Positions 1-7,509 of a DNA stretch of 29,358 nucleotides are shown here, in pieces (position 1 is the stretch's first letter; every line of letters starts with the position of its first letter). The notes under the pieces are model-generated. The model was not told the DNA's origin, made no database searches, and saw only the letters and a list, made by a program, of their open reading frames with translations. Origin of the DNA: Pseudomonadota bacterium (GTDB lineage Bacteria; Pseudomonadota; Alphaproteobacteria; Rhizobiales; Rhizobiaceae); the NCBI GenBank assembly GCA_023399635.1, contig JAEWOP010000052.1, forward strand, positions 1 through 29,358, given 5' to 3'. The translations under genes were made by a program, and so were the position numbers.

Positions 1-127
1 GGCCCATCAGCCCAAAACATCAAAGGAGAAACGCAAGAACTTGACCCCGACCAACAACACGAACGATACCTAAAGGCGGGTCAATTCTCGGTGGAAATGC
101 CGGGTCAGCTCTCAGTGGAAATCAACA
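1..127 (+). mobile_element. Remnant resembling the end of an IS21-family element
   Basis: A frame open from base 2 ends in TAA at 71-73 and gives a short basic, Lys/Asn/Thr-rich tail that could be the C-terminus of a transposase or helper protein cut by the window edge. It is followed at once by two near-identical 22-bp units 24 bp apart (78-99 and 102-123). Short repeats starting GGGTCA close to the last stop codon are typical of the multiple terminal repeats of IS21-like elements. A CA at 126-127 could be the element tip. This is an interpretation from pattern only; the rest of the element, if present, lies left of the window. From 128 to 291 I see no gene. Confidence 0.4.
78..123 (+). repeat. 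Two tandem-spaced 22-bp repeats (IS-end type)
   Basis: Copy 1 at 78-99 and copy 2 at 102-123 share the pattern GGGTCA-N2-TCTC-N-GTGGAAAT, with only a few differences. They are direct repeats with a 24-bp period, consistent with transposase-binding sites at one end of an IS21-like element. Confidence 0.6.
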
Positions 128-291
128 CCCTACCGTGACTTCACTCGCTCTTACAGCACTATCAACGCGCTTCTAGGCGCGTTAGGAGCATTACTGTGAC
201 TAGGCGTTACGGAAATATGAAGCGGTGGGGTGTTCCGGTTGCCTTCGGCGCCGACCACCTAAGTGACTGTAGCATAAAGAAAAAAAGACGT

Positions 292-365
292 TGGCTGGGG
301 AACCTGGATTCGAACCAGGACTAACGGAGTCAGAGTCCGTGGGTCTACCGTTAACCTATTCCCCA
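292..365 (-). tRNA. tRNA-Gln (anticodon CUG)
   Basis: Reading the minus strand, the acceptor stem TGGGGAA pairs with TTCCCCA, followed by discriminator G and an encoded CCA (292-294). The anticodon stem ACGGA/TCCGT encloses the loop CTCTGAC, giving anticodon CTG, which reads the Gln codon CAG. The T-arm contains GGTTCGAATCC. The 74-nt length fits with CCA included. A run of Ts on the minus strand (277-288) just past the 3' end is the probable terminator. The 3' end of the tRNA faces the insertion-sequence remnant at the left edge. Confidence 0.95.
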
Positions 366-577
366 AGCGGGCGTAGCATAGAGCCTCGCGCGGTGTGGGC
401 GGCTTATAGCGAATGAGCCGGCGGATGCAAATACCTTTTGTGAAAAAACTTCCCCGGTTCCCCCAGTTCGGCCAGGAAGGCCTAAAAAGGCCATTGGCGA
501 TTTTGCCCGTCGCTGTTATCTTGGCGCCAACGAAACGATAAGCGCCAGCTGCATGCCGAAAGGCCTTGCGCGGTGAG

Positions 578-2110
578 ATGGACATAAGAGTGATGCACCC
601 CGATAGCGGCGGAAAGCCGCCAGAAGGCGGGGCGTCGACGGCAGGACGCGGCGAGGGAAAGTCTTCTCGTCGTCGCAAGGCGAAGCGCAAGGGTAAGAAC
701 CTGCACGCGGCGTCTTCCCTGCATGGCGGGCAAGCACAGGATGCTGCCCCGGTCGCACGACCCGAAACGACAAACGATATCGGAAATCCTGCGCGCAAGC
801 GCAAGCGCCGCCGCGCCCGTTCTGCTGGAGCGGCCAAGGTGCAGGGAGAGCATTCGGGCCGCCTTGCCGGATTGGAGATACTGCCACCGGCGCCGGGATC
901 AGCGGACGCCGGGAAGCCAAAACGGCGTCGCAAGAAGAACCGCGGCGGGCGAGGCCTTCAGGGTCGCCCACTGGTGCAGGCCCGAAGCGAACCCGCCTTC
1001 GATCCTAAGGAGCGGGCCACCGTGCCGCCGAGCGCAGGCGCTGCAACTCGCTCTTCTGTCGCTGCCGCCCCTTTTTATCGGGACGACTTCTATGCAGCCC
1101 TCGACCTTGGCACCAACAACTGCCGCCTCCTGATTGCCCAGCCGACCCGCCCCGGCCAGTTCCGGGTGGTTGATGCGTTCTCCCGCATCGTGCGTCTGGG
1201 AGAAGGCCTTGCCGCGAGCCGCCGCTTGTCGGACGAGGCAATGGACCGGGCTGTCGACGCCCTGAAGGTTTGTGCCTCTAAGCTTGCCACGCGCTCCATC
1301 CGCAAGATGCGGCTAATCGCGACGGAAGCCTGCCGCTCCGCCCAAAATGGTGAGATCTTCCTTGATCGCGTTGTTCGCGAAACCGGGCTGACCCTTGAGA
1401 TCATCGATCGGGAAACGGAAGCGCGGCTGGCGGTGTCGGGCTGTTCCTCGCTGGTCGGGCGTGAAGCGCGCTCGGTGGTCCTGTTTGATATCGGGGGTGG
1501 ATCTTCCGAGATTGCGGTCATCCAGGTCGGCGACAATCGCTCCAGCAGGCTTGCCAATCACATTACCCACTGGACGTCCCTGCCGGTTGGTGTCGTCACG
1601 CTGTCGGAGCGCCACGGCGGACGCGACGTCACGCCACAGGTTTTCGAGGCGATGGTTACGGAAGTGGAAGACATGCTGGCGAACTTCGAATGCCCCCCCG
1701 TCGCCAGCCAGCGCGCAAGTCTTGATGATTTTCACCTGATTGGAACCTCCGGCACCGTGACGACGCTTGCCGGTGTTCATCTGGATCTGCCGCGCTACGA
1801 CCGCCGCAAGGTGGATGGGCTTTGGCTTTCGGATGCGGAAGTAACCGCGATGCAGGCAAAGCTGCTCTCCTGGGATTTTGCCGGTCGCGCCGCAAATCCG
1901 TGCATCGGGCCGGATCGGGCGGACCTCGTGCTGGCCGGTTGTGCCATCCTCGAGGCGATCCGCCGGCGCTGGCCAAGCCCGCGGATGCGGGTTGCGGATC
2001 GTGGCCTGCGCGAGGGTATATTGACCGACATGATGGCGGATGACGGGGCATGGCGCCGCATGCGCTCGCGTCGCCCGGGCGAGCGGCACGATCAAGGAGC
2101 AAGCCGATGA
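578..2110 (+). CDS. ppx: Ppx/GppA-family phosphatase with long basic N-terminal extension
   Basis: Exopolyphosphatase/guanosine-pentaphosphatase family protein of the ASKHA fold; family members hydrolyse polyphosphate or pppGpp in the cytoplasm. The core begins near residue 170 with the first phosphate loop (LDLGTNNCRLLIA), followed by ATEACRSAQN, IDRETEARLA, the second loop LFDIGGGSSEIAVI and IGTSGTVTTLAG. About 165 residues before the core are disordered-looking and strongly basic, with clusters RRRKAKRKGK (near residue 31), RKRKRRRAR (near 73) and KRRRKKNRGGRG (near 115). The start is uncertain: TTG 566, ATG 578 and ATG 593 are in frame and none has a well-spaced ribosome binding site; 578 is chosen as the first ATG. 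The stop overlaps the rlmE start in ATGA, implying coupled translation. Whether polyphosphate or pppGpp is the substrate cannot be told from sequence. Confidence 0.9.
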   Translation: MDIRVMHPDSGGKPPEGGASTAGRGEGKSSRRRKAKRKGKNLHAASSLHGGQAQDAAPVARPETTNDIGNPARKRKRRRARSAGAAKVQGEHSGRLAGLEILPPAPGSADAGKPKRRRKKNRGGRGLQGRPLVQARSEPAFDPKERATVPPSAGAATRSSVAAAPFYRDDFYAALDLGTNNCRLLIAQPTRPGQFRVVDAFSRIVRLGEGLAASRRLSDEAMDRAVDALKVCASKLATRSIRKMRLIATEACRSAQNGEIFLDRVVRETGLTLEIIDRETEARLAVSGCSSLVGREARSVVLFDIGGGSSEIAVIQVGDNRSSRLANHITHWTSLPVGVVTLSERHGGRDVTPQVFEAMVTEVEDMLANFECPPVASQRASLDDFHLIGTSGTVTTLAGVHLDLPRYDRRKVDGLWLSDAEVTAMQAKLLSWDFAGRAANPCIGPDRADLVLAGCAILEAIRRRWPSPRMRVADRGLREGILTDMMADDGAWRRMRSRRPGERHDQGASR

Positions 2111-2841
2111 CCAAGCCACCTGTCGGCAGCAACCGCACGGGCCGCAAGCTCGGCCAGAAGGTGAAGAAGGGCAAGCTGAAGGCATCGTCGCGTCGTTGGA
2201 TCGAGCGACACATCAACGACCCGTACGTGCAGCGTGCGAAGCTTGAGGGCTATCGCGCCCGGGCGGCCTTCAAGCTCCTGGAGATCGATGAGAAGCACCA
2301 GATCCTGAAAGGTGCGCGCCGCATTATCGATCTTGGCGCGGCACCTGGCAGCTGGTCGCAGATCGCCGCCAAGGTAACTGGGTCCACGGACGAGGATATC
2401 CGCGTTGCCGCGATCGATTTCCTGGAAATGGCGCCGCTTGCCGGCGTCAAGATATTGCAACTCGATTTCCTTGATCCCGACGCGCCGCAGCTTCTCGTCG
2501 AAGCAATAGGAGGAGCGCCGGATCTGGTGATCTCCGACATGGCGGCGCCGACCACGGGTCATCAAAAGACGGACCATCTGCGGACAATGCACTTGTGCGA
2601 AGTCGCCGCCTATTTCGCCGTGGAGGTGCTGCGCGAGGGCGGCCACTTCCTGGCAAAGACCTTCCAGGGCGGCACCGAGCGCGACCTTCTCAACATGCTC
2701 AAGCAACACTTCCGGCAGGTCATCCACATCAAGCCGGCTGCATCGCGATCGGAATCGGTGGAGATGTTCCTGCTCGCCAAGGGCTTCAAAGGGCGCAAGG
2801 TCGAGACAGCCAGTGATGGTGCCGAAGAGGCCGAAGTGTAG
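2107..2841 (+). CDS. rlmE: 23S rRNA (uridine-2552-2'-O)-methyltransferase RlmE
   Basis: FtsJ/RrmJ-type SAM-dependent methyltransferase that 2'-O-methylates U2552 of the 23S rRNA A-loop late in 50S assembly. The 244-residue protein has a basic N-terminal tail, then RARAAFKLLEID (catalytic Lys), the SAM-binding motif IDLGAAPGSWSQ, ISDMAAPTTG (catalytic Asp), LAKTFQGG (catalytic Lys) and SRSESVEMFLLAKG (catalytic Glu), so the K-D-K-E tetrad is complete. ATG 2107 overlaps the stop of the upstream phosphatase gene in ATGA and has AAGGAG about 8 nt ahead. An upstream in-frame start at 2050 would lie inside the phosphatase gene and is not needed. Confidence 0.96.
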   Translation: MTKPPVGSNRTGRKLGQKVKKGKLKASSRRWIERHINDPYVQRAKLEGYRARAAFKLLEIDEKHQILKGARRIIDLGAAPGSWSQIAAKVTGSTDEDIRVAAIDFLEMAPLAGVKILQLDFLDPDAPQLLVEAIGGAPDLVISDMAAPTTGHQKTDHLRTMHLCEVAAYFAVEVLREGGHFLAKTFQGGTERDLLNMLKQHFRQVIHIKPAASRSESVEMFLLAKGFKGRKVETASDGAEEAEV

Positions 2842-2850
2842 GTGCTGACA

Positions 2851-2870
2851 AGCGCCATATCTGTGGCGCT
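2851..2870 (+). terminator. Short hairpin after rlmE (weak terminator candidate)
   Basis: A perfect 7-bp stem AGCGCCA/TGGCGCT with loop TATCTG lies 9 bp after the rlmE stop. There is no T-run, so it may be a processing or pausing hairpin rather than an intrinsic terminator. No other gene is visible between here and 3050. Confidence 0.35.
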
Positions 2871-3049
2871 GGTCGCCACCGACCATGCGTAAGCCATTTC
2901 TCTGAAGGGGTAGCGTTCGTGGCCCCGTCTTCAATGAACGCTGTTCATCTTCGCATCACGACTGCGTGACGCCGGTTCCCGCCGGGGCAGTGCCGCATAT
3001 CTTTCTGCGTGCTGGCGTCGACCGCCACTAATACAAGGGGAGAAAGATC

Positions 3050-4039
3050 ATGAAGATGCCATCGATGGGCCGTCGTACGCTGCTGGGATCGGCCGGCATG
3101 GGTATCATGGCAGCGCCCGCCATTCTTGCGGGAAACGCGCAGGCCCAGCAAACGGAGCGTTTGGAGATCAACAGAGCCATGCCGCCGCAGACTGATCGCT
3201 TCACCGTCGGAAGTTTCGAGGTGCTTGTCGTCAAAGACGGAGCTCGCGCTTCGGCTGCGCCCAATGAAACCTTCGGGACGGATCAGCCCGCCGAGACAGT
3301 GGGTGCGCTTTTGCAGGAAAACTTCTTGCCGGCAGACCAGTTCGTCAACAGCTTCGCCCCCGTGCTTATCAACACAGGAAGTGATGTCATCCTCTTCGAT
3401 ACGGGCATGGGGCCGGGCGGCCGGGCGCAGGGAACGGGTCGGCTGATTGAAGGCCTGACGGCCGGCGGTTACAGCCCGGAAGATGTGACCGTTGTTGTTC
3501 TGACCCATCTGCATGGTGACCATATCGGTGGCCTGATGGAGGAGAGTGGTCCGGCATTTCCAAACGCACGCTACATAGCGGGCCAGGTGGAATATGATTT
3601 CTGGACCGACACCGCGCGTGAAGGCACGCCGGCCGAGAACGGACACAAGTCCGTGCTGGAAAAGGTCAAGCCGCTCGCGGACAAGATGACCTTCATCGGT
3701 GACGGCGCGGAGGTTGCCTCCGGTATCACCGGCATGGCAGCCTTTGGTCACACGCCAGGGCACATGATTTTCAACGTGGAGTCGGACGGTCGCAGGCTGA
3801 TCCTCACGGCGGACACAGCCAACCACTATGTCCTGTCGTTGCAGCGGCCGGAATGGGAGGTACGGTTCGACATGGATAAGGCCATGGCTGCCGAGACACG
3901 AAAGAAGGTGTTCGACATGATCGCGGCCGATCGTGTCGCTTTTCTAGGATATCATATGCCGTTCCCGTCGGTCGGCTATGTCGAGAAGCTGGATACGGGA
4001 TACCGCTATGTCCCGAAGACCTATCAGTTCGACATCTGA
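3050..4039 (+). CDS. Tat-exported metallo-beta-lactamase-fold hydrolase
   Basis: A 329-residue zinc hydrolase with an N-terminal export signal: twin arginines in MGRRTLLGSAG, a hydrophobic stretch, and a likely cleavage after AQA near residue 32, which suggests folded export to the periplasm through Tat. The metal motif THLHGDH is at 152-158 (His153, His155, Asp157, His158), with further ligands expected in GHTPGH (233-238), ADTANH (254-259) and GYHMPFP. The layout is that of the single-domain group that includes lactonases and organophosphate hydrolases, but the substrate is not predictable. ATG 3050 follows AGGGGAGAAAG at proper spacing. It is a single transcription unit closed by a strong terminator at 4062. 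Confidence 0.88.
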   Translation: MKMPSMGRRTLLGSAGMGIMAAPAILAGNAQAQQTERLEINRAMPPQTDRFTVGSFEVLVVKDGARASAAPNETFGTDQPAETVGALLQENFLPADQFVNSFAPVLINTGSDVILFDTGMGPGGRAQGTGRLIEGLTAGGYSPEDVTVVVLTHLHGDHIGGLMEESGPAFPNARYIAGQVEYDFWTDTAREGTPAENGHKSVLEKVKPLADKMTFIGDGAEVASGITGMAAFGHTPGHMIFNVESDGRRLILTADTANHYVLSLQRPEWEVRFDMDKAMAAETRKKVFDMIAADRVAFLGYHMPFPSVGYVEKLDTGYRYVPKTYQFDI

Positions 4040-4061
4040 CGGCCCATCATCGCCCTGTTGG

Positions 4062-4091
4062 AAACCCGAAGGTCCCGTCCTTCGGGTTTTT
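4062..4091 (+). terminator. Intrinsic terminator after the MBL-fold hydrolase gene
   Basis: An 11-bp perfect stem AAACCCGAAGG/CCTTCGGGTTT with loop TCCCGT runs directly into a T-run ending at 4091. It lies 22 bp past the stop codon. Confidence 0.92.
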
Positions 4092-4141
4092 GCTATTCCC
4101 TTCCTGTCATGATCGTGTTACCAGCCCTCGCCAACTTCCGA

Positions 4142-4168
4142 CCAATAAAAATTGGACCGCCCGGGCGG
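4142..4168. promoter_or_regulatory. Two adjacent perfect inverted repeats upstream of guaB
   Basis: CCAAT-AAAA-ATTGG (4142-4155) is followed one base later by the palindrome CCGCCCGGGCGG (4157-4168). Both are perfect. They end 55 bp before the guaB start in the only intergenic space available for its promoter. They could be an operator pair or a leader hairpin. No regulator can be assigned. Confidence 0.4.
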
Positions 4169-4223
4169 ACGAAACTTCGTTCCGGTGCGTCATTTGCATT
4201 TCTGGACCTGAAGGAAATTGGCC

Positions 4224-5729
4224 ATGGCACGCATCATCGAATCGGCAACCGGCGCGGACGCGCTCACCTTTGACGACGTGCTCCTGCAGCCGGGCCATTC
4301 ACAGATCATGCCGGGGCAGGCGAACATCGCCACCACGATTGCCCAGGATATCCACCTCAATCTGCCTATCTTGTCGTCTGCGATGGATACGGTCACGGAA
4401 GGGCGTCTGGCTATTGCCATGGCACAAGCCGGCGGCATTGGTGTGATTCACCGCAACCTGACCCCGATCGAACAGGCCGAAGAAGTCCGTCAGGTAAAGA
4501 AGTTTGAAAGCGGTATGGTCGTCAACCCGGTAACGATCGGACCGGACGCTCCCTTGGCCGACGCGTTGTCGTTGATGAAGGCGCACGGCATTTCCGGCAT
4601 CCCCGTGGTTGAAAATGGCGGAAGCGGTGGACACAAGACAGGCCGTCTCGTTGGCATCCTTACCAACCGCGACGTTCGTTTCGCCTCGGACCCGTCGCAG
4701 AAGATCTACGAGTTGATGACGCGGGAGAACCTCGTCACGGTCAATGATAATGTCGATCAGACGGAAGCCAAGCGTCTGCTCCACAAGCACCGGATCGAGA
4801 AGCTGCTGGTGGTGGACGCGCAGGGCCATTGCGTTGGTCTCATCACGGTCAAGGATATCGAGAAGTCGCAGCTCAACCCGAACGCATCGAAGGATGCGCA
4901 GGGTCGCTTGCGGGCGGCCGCTGCGATCAGCGTTGGCGCCGACGGGTTCGAACGGGCCGAACGGCTGATCGATGCTGGCGTCGACCTGCTGGTGGTCGAT
5001 ACCGCTCATGGACACTCGCAGCGTGTTCTGGATGCCGTGGCGCAGGTGAAGAAGCTTTCAAATTCGGTCCGCATCATGGCAGGCAATGTTGCGACCTATG
5101 ATGGCACTCGGGCGCTGATTGATGCGGGTGCCGATGCGGTGAAGGTTGGGATCGGGCCCGGGTCGATCTGCACGACTCGCGTTGTCGCTGGTGTGGGCGT
5201 TCCGCAGCTTGCCGCTGTTATGGCCGCCGTTAACGCTGCCCGCGAGCAGAATATTCCGGTTATCGCCGACGGCGGTATCAAATTCTCCGGCGACCTCGCC
5301 AAGGCCATCGCAGCGGGCGCTTCCGCGGTCATGGTTGGGTCCCTTCTCGCGGGAACCGATGAGAGCCCGGGCGAGGTTTATCTCTACCAGGGTCGTTCGT
5401 TCAAAGCCTATCGCGGCATGGGCTCGGTTGGCGCGATGGCGCGTGGCTCGGCTGACCGCTACTTCCAGGCAGAAGTGCGTGACACGCTGAAGCTTGTTCC
5501 GGAAGGGATTGAAGGCCAGGTGCCATACAAGGGGCCGGTGTCTGCCGTGCTGCACCAGCTGGCGGGCGGATTGAAGGCAGCTATGGGCTATGTAGGTGGC
5601 GTTGACCTTGCGGATTTCCAGGAGAAGGCGACCTTCGTCCGTATTTCCGGCGCCGCGCTTCGCGAGAGCCATCCGCATGGGGTCACGATTACTCGGGAAA
5701 GCCCGAATTATCCAGGCGGCGCTGGCTGA
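4224..5729 (+). CDS. guaB: Inosine-5'-monophosphate dehydrogenase
   Basis: Converts IMP to XMP with NAD+, the committed step of GMP synthesis, in the cytoplasm. The 501-residue protein has the usual split TIM barrel: LTFDDVLLQPGHS near the N-terminus, a pair of CBS domains in the middle (the second around ELMTRENLVTV and HRIEKLLVVD), the active-site loop GIGPGSICTTRVVAGVG with the catalytic Cys, IADGGIKFSGD, and the flap region YRGMGSVGAMARGSADRY. ATG 4224 is chosen because AAGGAA sits 7 nt ahead; TTG 4218 is in frame but less likely. It appears to be transcribed alone, between terminators at 4062 and 5757. Confidence 0.97.
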   Translation: MARIIESATGADALTFDDVLLQPGHSQIMPGQANIATTIAQDIHLNLPILSSAMDTVTEGRLAIAMAQAGGIGVIHRNLTPIEQAEEVRQVKKFESGMVVNPVTIGPDAPLADALSLMKAHGISGIPVVENGGSGGHKTGRLVGILTNRDVRFASDPSQKIYELMTRENLVTVNDNVDQTEAKRLLHKHRIEKLLVVDAQGHCVGLITVKDIEKSQLNPNASKDAQGRLRAAAAISVGADGFERAERLIDAGVDLLVVDTAHGHSQRVLDAVAQVKKLSNSVRIMAGNVATYDGTRALIDAGADAVKVGIGPGSICTTRVVAGVGVPQLAAVMAAVNAAREQNIPVIADGGIKFSGDLAKAIAAGASAVMVGSLLAGTDESPGEVYLYQGRSFKAYRGMGSVGAMARGSADRYFQAEVRDTLKLVPEGIEGQVPYKGPVSAVLHQLAGGLKAAMGYVGGVDLADFQEKATFVRISGAALRESHPHGVTITRESPNYPGGAG

Positions 5730-5756
5730 GCTAGACGGCATCAGATGACATCGTCA

Positions 5757-5790
5757 AAAAGCCATGGCGGAACCTGCCATGGCTTTTCTT
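5757..5790 (+). terminator. Intrinsic terminator after guaB
   Basis: Stem GCCATGGC/GCCATGGC, extended by AAAA/TTTT pairing, with loop GGAACCT, is followed by TTTTCTTTT. It lies about 28 bp after the guaB stop. Confidence 0.9.
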
Positions 5791-5847
5791 TTGTACGCCA
5801 TCAGCCTTCCATGCCATACCGATTGATGACTAATTCGGGGAGTTGAG

Positions 5848-6267
5848 ATGACCTTCAGCACGGTGATGATCTGGCCGATGTTTGCCCATGCGGCGCTTGT
5901 CTTCGGCCTTTACTTCCTCCTGTCCAGAAAGCGGCTAGGGGCGGTGCGCACCGGCAGAGTGAAGGCGGAGCAGTTCAAGGAGAACCGCGAAGAGCCCCTC
6001 GATAGCCTCCTTGTTCACAACAACCTGAAGAACCAGTTCGAGCTCCCGGTTCTCTTCCATGCCGTCTGCCTGGCGCTTTACGTGACCACCGCGGATAACG
6101 TCGTGACCGCAGCCCTTGCATGGGCTTTTGTTTTGTCGCGCTACGTTCACTCCTATGTTCACATCACCAGCAACCGCCTGCGCCACCGCCGGCCACTCTT
6201 CATCACGGGCTTCTTCATTCTGATCGCGCTTTGGCTCTGGCTCGGGGTCTGGCTCGCCTTCAACTGA
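5848..6267 (+). CDS. MAPEG-family membrane protein
   Basis: A 139-residue integral membrane protein with about four hydrophobic segments (roughly residues 5-25, 65-85, 88-108 and 117-137). The signature region NLKNQFELPVLFHAVC and the RYVHSYVH segment match the MAPEG family (membrane-associated proteins in eicosanoid and glutathione metabolism). Bacterial members are often annotated as glutathione-transferase-like, but the substrate is unknown. ATG 5848 follows GGGGAGTTGAG. A link to glutathione chemistry is inferred from the family and from gshA in the same window, not shown by the sequence. Confidence 0.85.
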   Translation: MTFSTVMIWPMFAHAALVFGLYFLLSRKRLGAVRTGRVKAEQFKENREEPLDSLLVHNNLKNQFELPVLFHAVCLALYVTTADNVVTAALAWAFVLSRYVHSYVHITSNRLRHRRPLFITGFFILIALWLWLGVWLAFN

Positions 6268-6369
6268 CGTTTTTTGCGGTGGATCAAGTTCACCGTCTGC
6301 GCTTTACGCTACCAGCATAGGAGCCTCGTGATCGCGCTGCTGCGGTCGCCGTTCTGAAAGGGTGAAGCA

Positions 6370-7398
6370 ATGTCCGGATTGATGAAGGCCGCCGTGGTGC
6401 GGGAATTTGGCAAGCCTCTGGTGATCGAGGAAAGGCCGGCGCCTGAGCCCGGCCCGGGGCAGATCCTGGTGAAATACGAGGCAACAGGCGTCTGCCATAC
6501 CGACCTCCATGCCGCCAATGGCGATTGGCCGGTCAAGCCGAACCCACCGTTCATTCCCGGTCACGAGGGCGTCGGATATGTCGCCAAGCTCGGCGCCGGT
6601 GTTTCCCGCATCAAAGAAGGGGATCGCGTCGGTGTCGCCTGGCTCCACACCGCCTGCGGCTGCTGCACGCCCTGCCGCACCGGCTGGGAAACGCTCTGCG
6701 GCAGCCAGCAGAACACGGGTTACTCCGTCAATGGCACGTTTGCGCAGTATGGTCTGGCCGATCCGGACTTCGTGGGTCGCCTGCCGGACAATCTGGATTT
6801 CGGTCCAGCGGCACCCGTCCTCTGTGCCGGCGTTACCGTCTACAAGGGCTTGAAAGAAACAGAAGTAAATCCTGGTGAGTGGGTTGTCATCTCCGGCATT
6901 GGCGGCCTCGGTCATATGGCCGTGCAATATGCGAAGGCCATGGGCATGCATGTCGTCGCTGCCGATATCTTCGATGACAAGCTGGAGCTTGCAAAGAAGC
7001 TGGGCGCAGACATCACGGTCAACGGCACGGCTGCCGATGCCGTCGAGCAGGTGCAGAAGGCAACCGGCGGCGTGCATGGGGCGCTTGTCACGGCCGTCTC
7101 ACCGCAGGCGATGGAGCAGGCTTATGGCTTCCTCCGCTCCAAGGGCACTATGGCGCTCGTCGGCCTGCCGCCAGGTTACATTTCACTGCCGGTCTTTGAC
7201 ACGGTGCTGAAACGCATCACCGTGCGCGGCTCGATCGTTGGCACCCGCCAGGACCTGGAGGAGTCGCTGCAGTTTGCCGGCGAAGGCAAGGTGACTTCGC
7301 ACTTCTCCTGGGACAAGCTGGAAAACATCAACGCCATCTTCGACCGCATGAAGGAAGGCAAGATCGACGGCCGCATCGTGCTCGATCTCGCAGCCTGA
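6370..7398 (+). CDS. adhP: Zinc-dependent alcohol dehydrogenase, AdhP type
   Basis: A 342-residue medium-chain dehydrogenase that interconverts alcohols and aldehydes with NAD(H). Catalytic zinc ligands are Cys42 (GVCHTDLH), His65-Glu66 (PGHEGVGY) and Cys152 (LCAGVT). The structural zinc site C-x2-C-x2-C-x7-C is complete (Cys96, 99, 102, 110 in CGCCTPCRTGWETLC). The Rossmann loop is SGIGGLGH at 175-182. Length and motifs match the AdhP subgroup known from enterobacteria. ATG 6370 is preceded by GAAAGGGTGAAG. It stands between the MAPEG gene and an exported hydrolase gene, both on the same strand but separated by 100-110 bp each, so separate promoters are possible. Confidence 0.93.
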   Translation: MSGLMKAAVVREFGKPLVIEERPAPEPGPGQILVKYEATGVCHTDLHAANGDWPVKPNPPFIPGHEGVGYVAKLGAGVSRIKEGDRVGVAWLHTACGCCTPCRTGWETLCGSQQNTGYSVNGTFAQYGLADPDFVGRLPDNLDFGPAAPVLCAGVTVYKGLKETEVNPGEWVVISGIGGLGHMAVQYAKAMGMHVVAADIFDDKLELAKKLGADITVNGTAADAVEQVQKATGGVHGALVTAVSPQAMEQAYGFLRSKGTMALVGLPPGYISLPVFDTVLKRITVRGSIVGTRQDLEESLQFAGEGKVTSHFSWDKLENINAIFDRMKEGKIDGRIVLDLAA

Positions 7399-7430
7399 TC
7401 GCTTCACGCAGAAGTGTCACCCACTGGCTG

Positions 7431-7457
7431 CCGGATGATCTAGCGTTGGTCATCCGG
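7431..7457 (+). terminator. Hairpin after adhP (weak terminator candidate)
   Basis: CCGGATGA (7431-7438) pairs perfectly with TCATCCGG (7450-7457) across an 11-nt loop, 32 bp after the adhP stop. No T-run follows, so intrinsic termination is uncertain. Confidence 0.4.
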
Positions 7458-7509
7458 CCGTTAAGCGTTCGCGTATGACTGCCGAATTGACCCGCCAGAG
7501 GAGGAAGTC

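Noticed and set aside
259..933. A 224-codon minus-strand frame across the tRNA
   Set aside because: It would run through tRNA-Gln and antisense to the phosphatase gene.
4057..4273. Short plus-strand frames between the MBL-fold gene and guaB
   Set aside because: They run through a clear terminator and the guaB upstream region, and lack ribosome binding sites.
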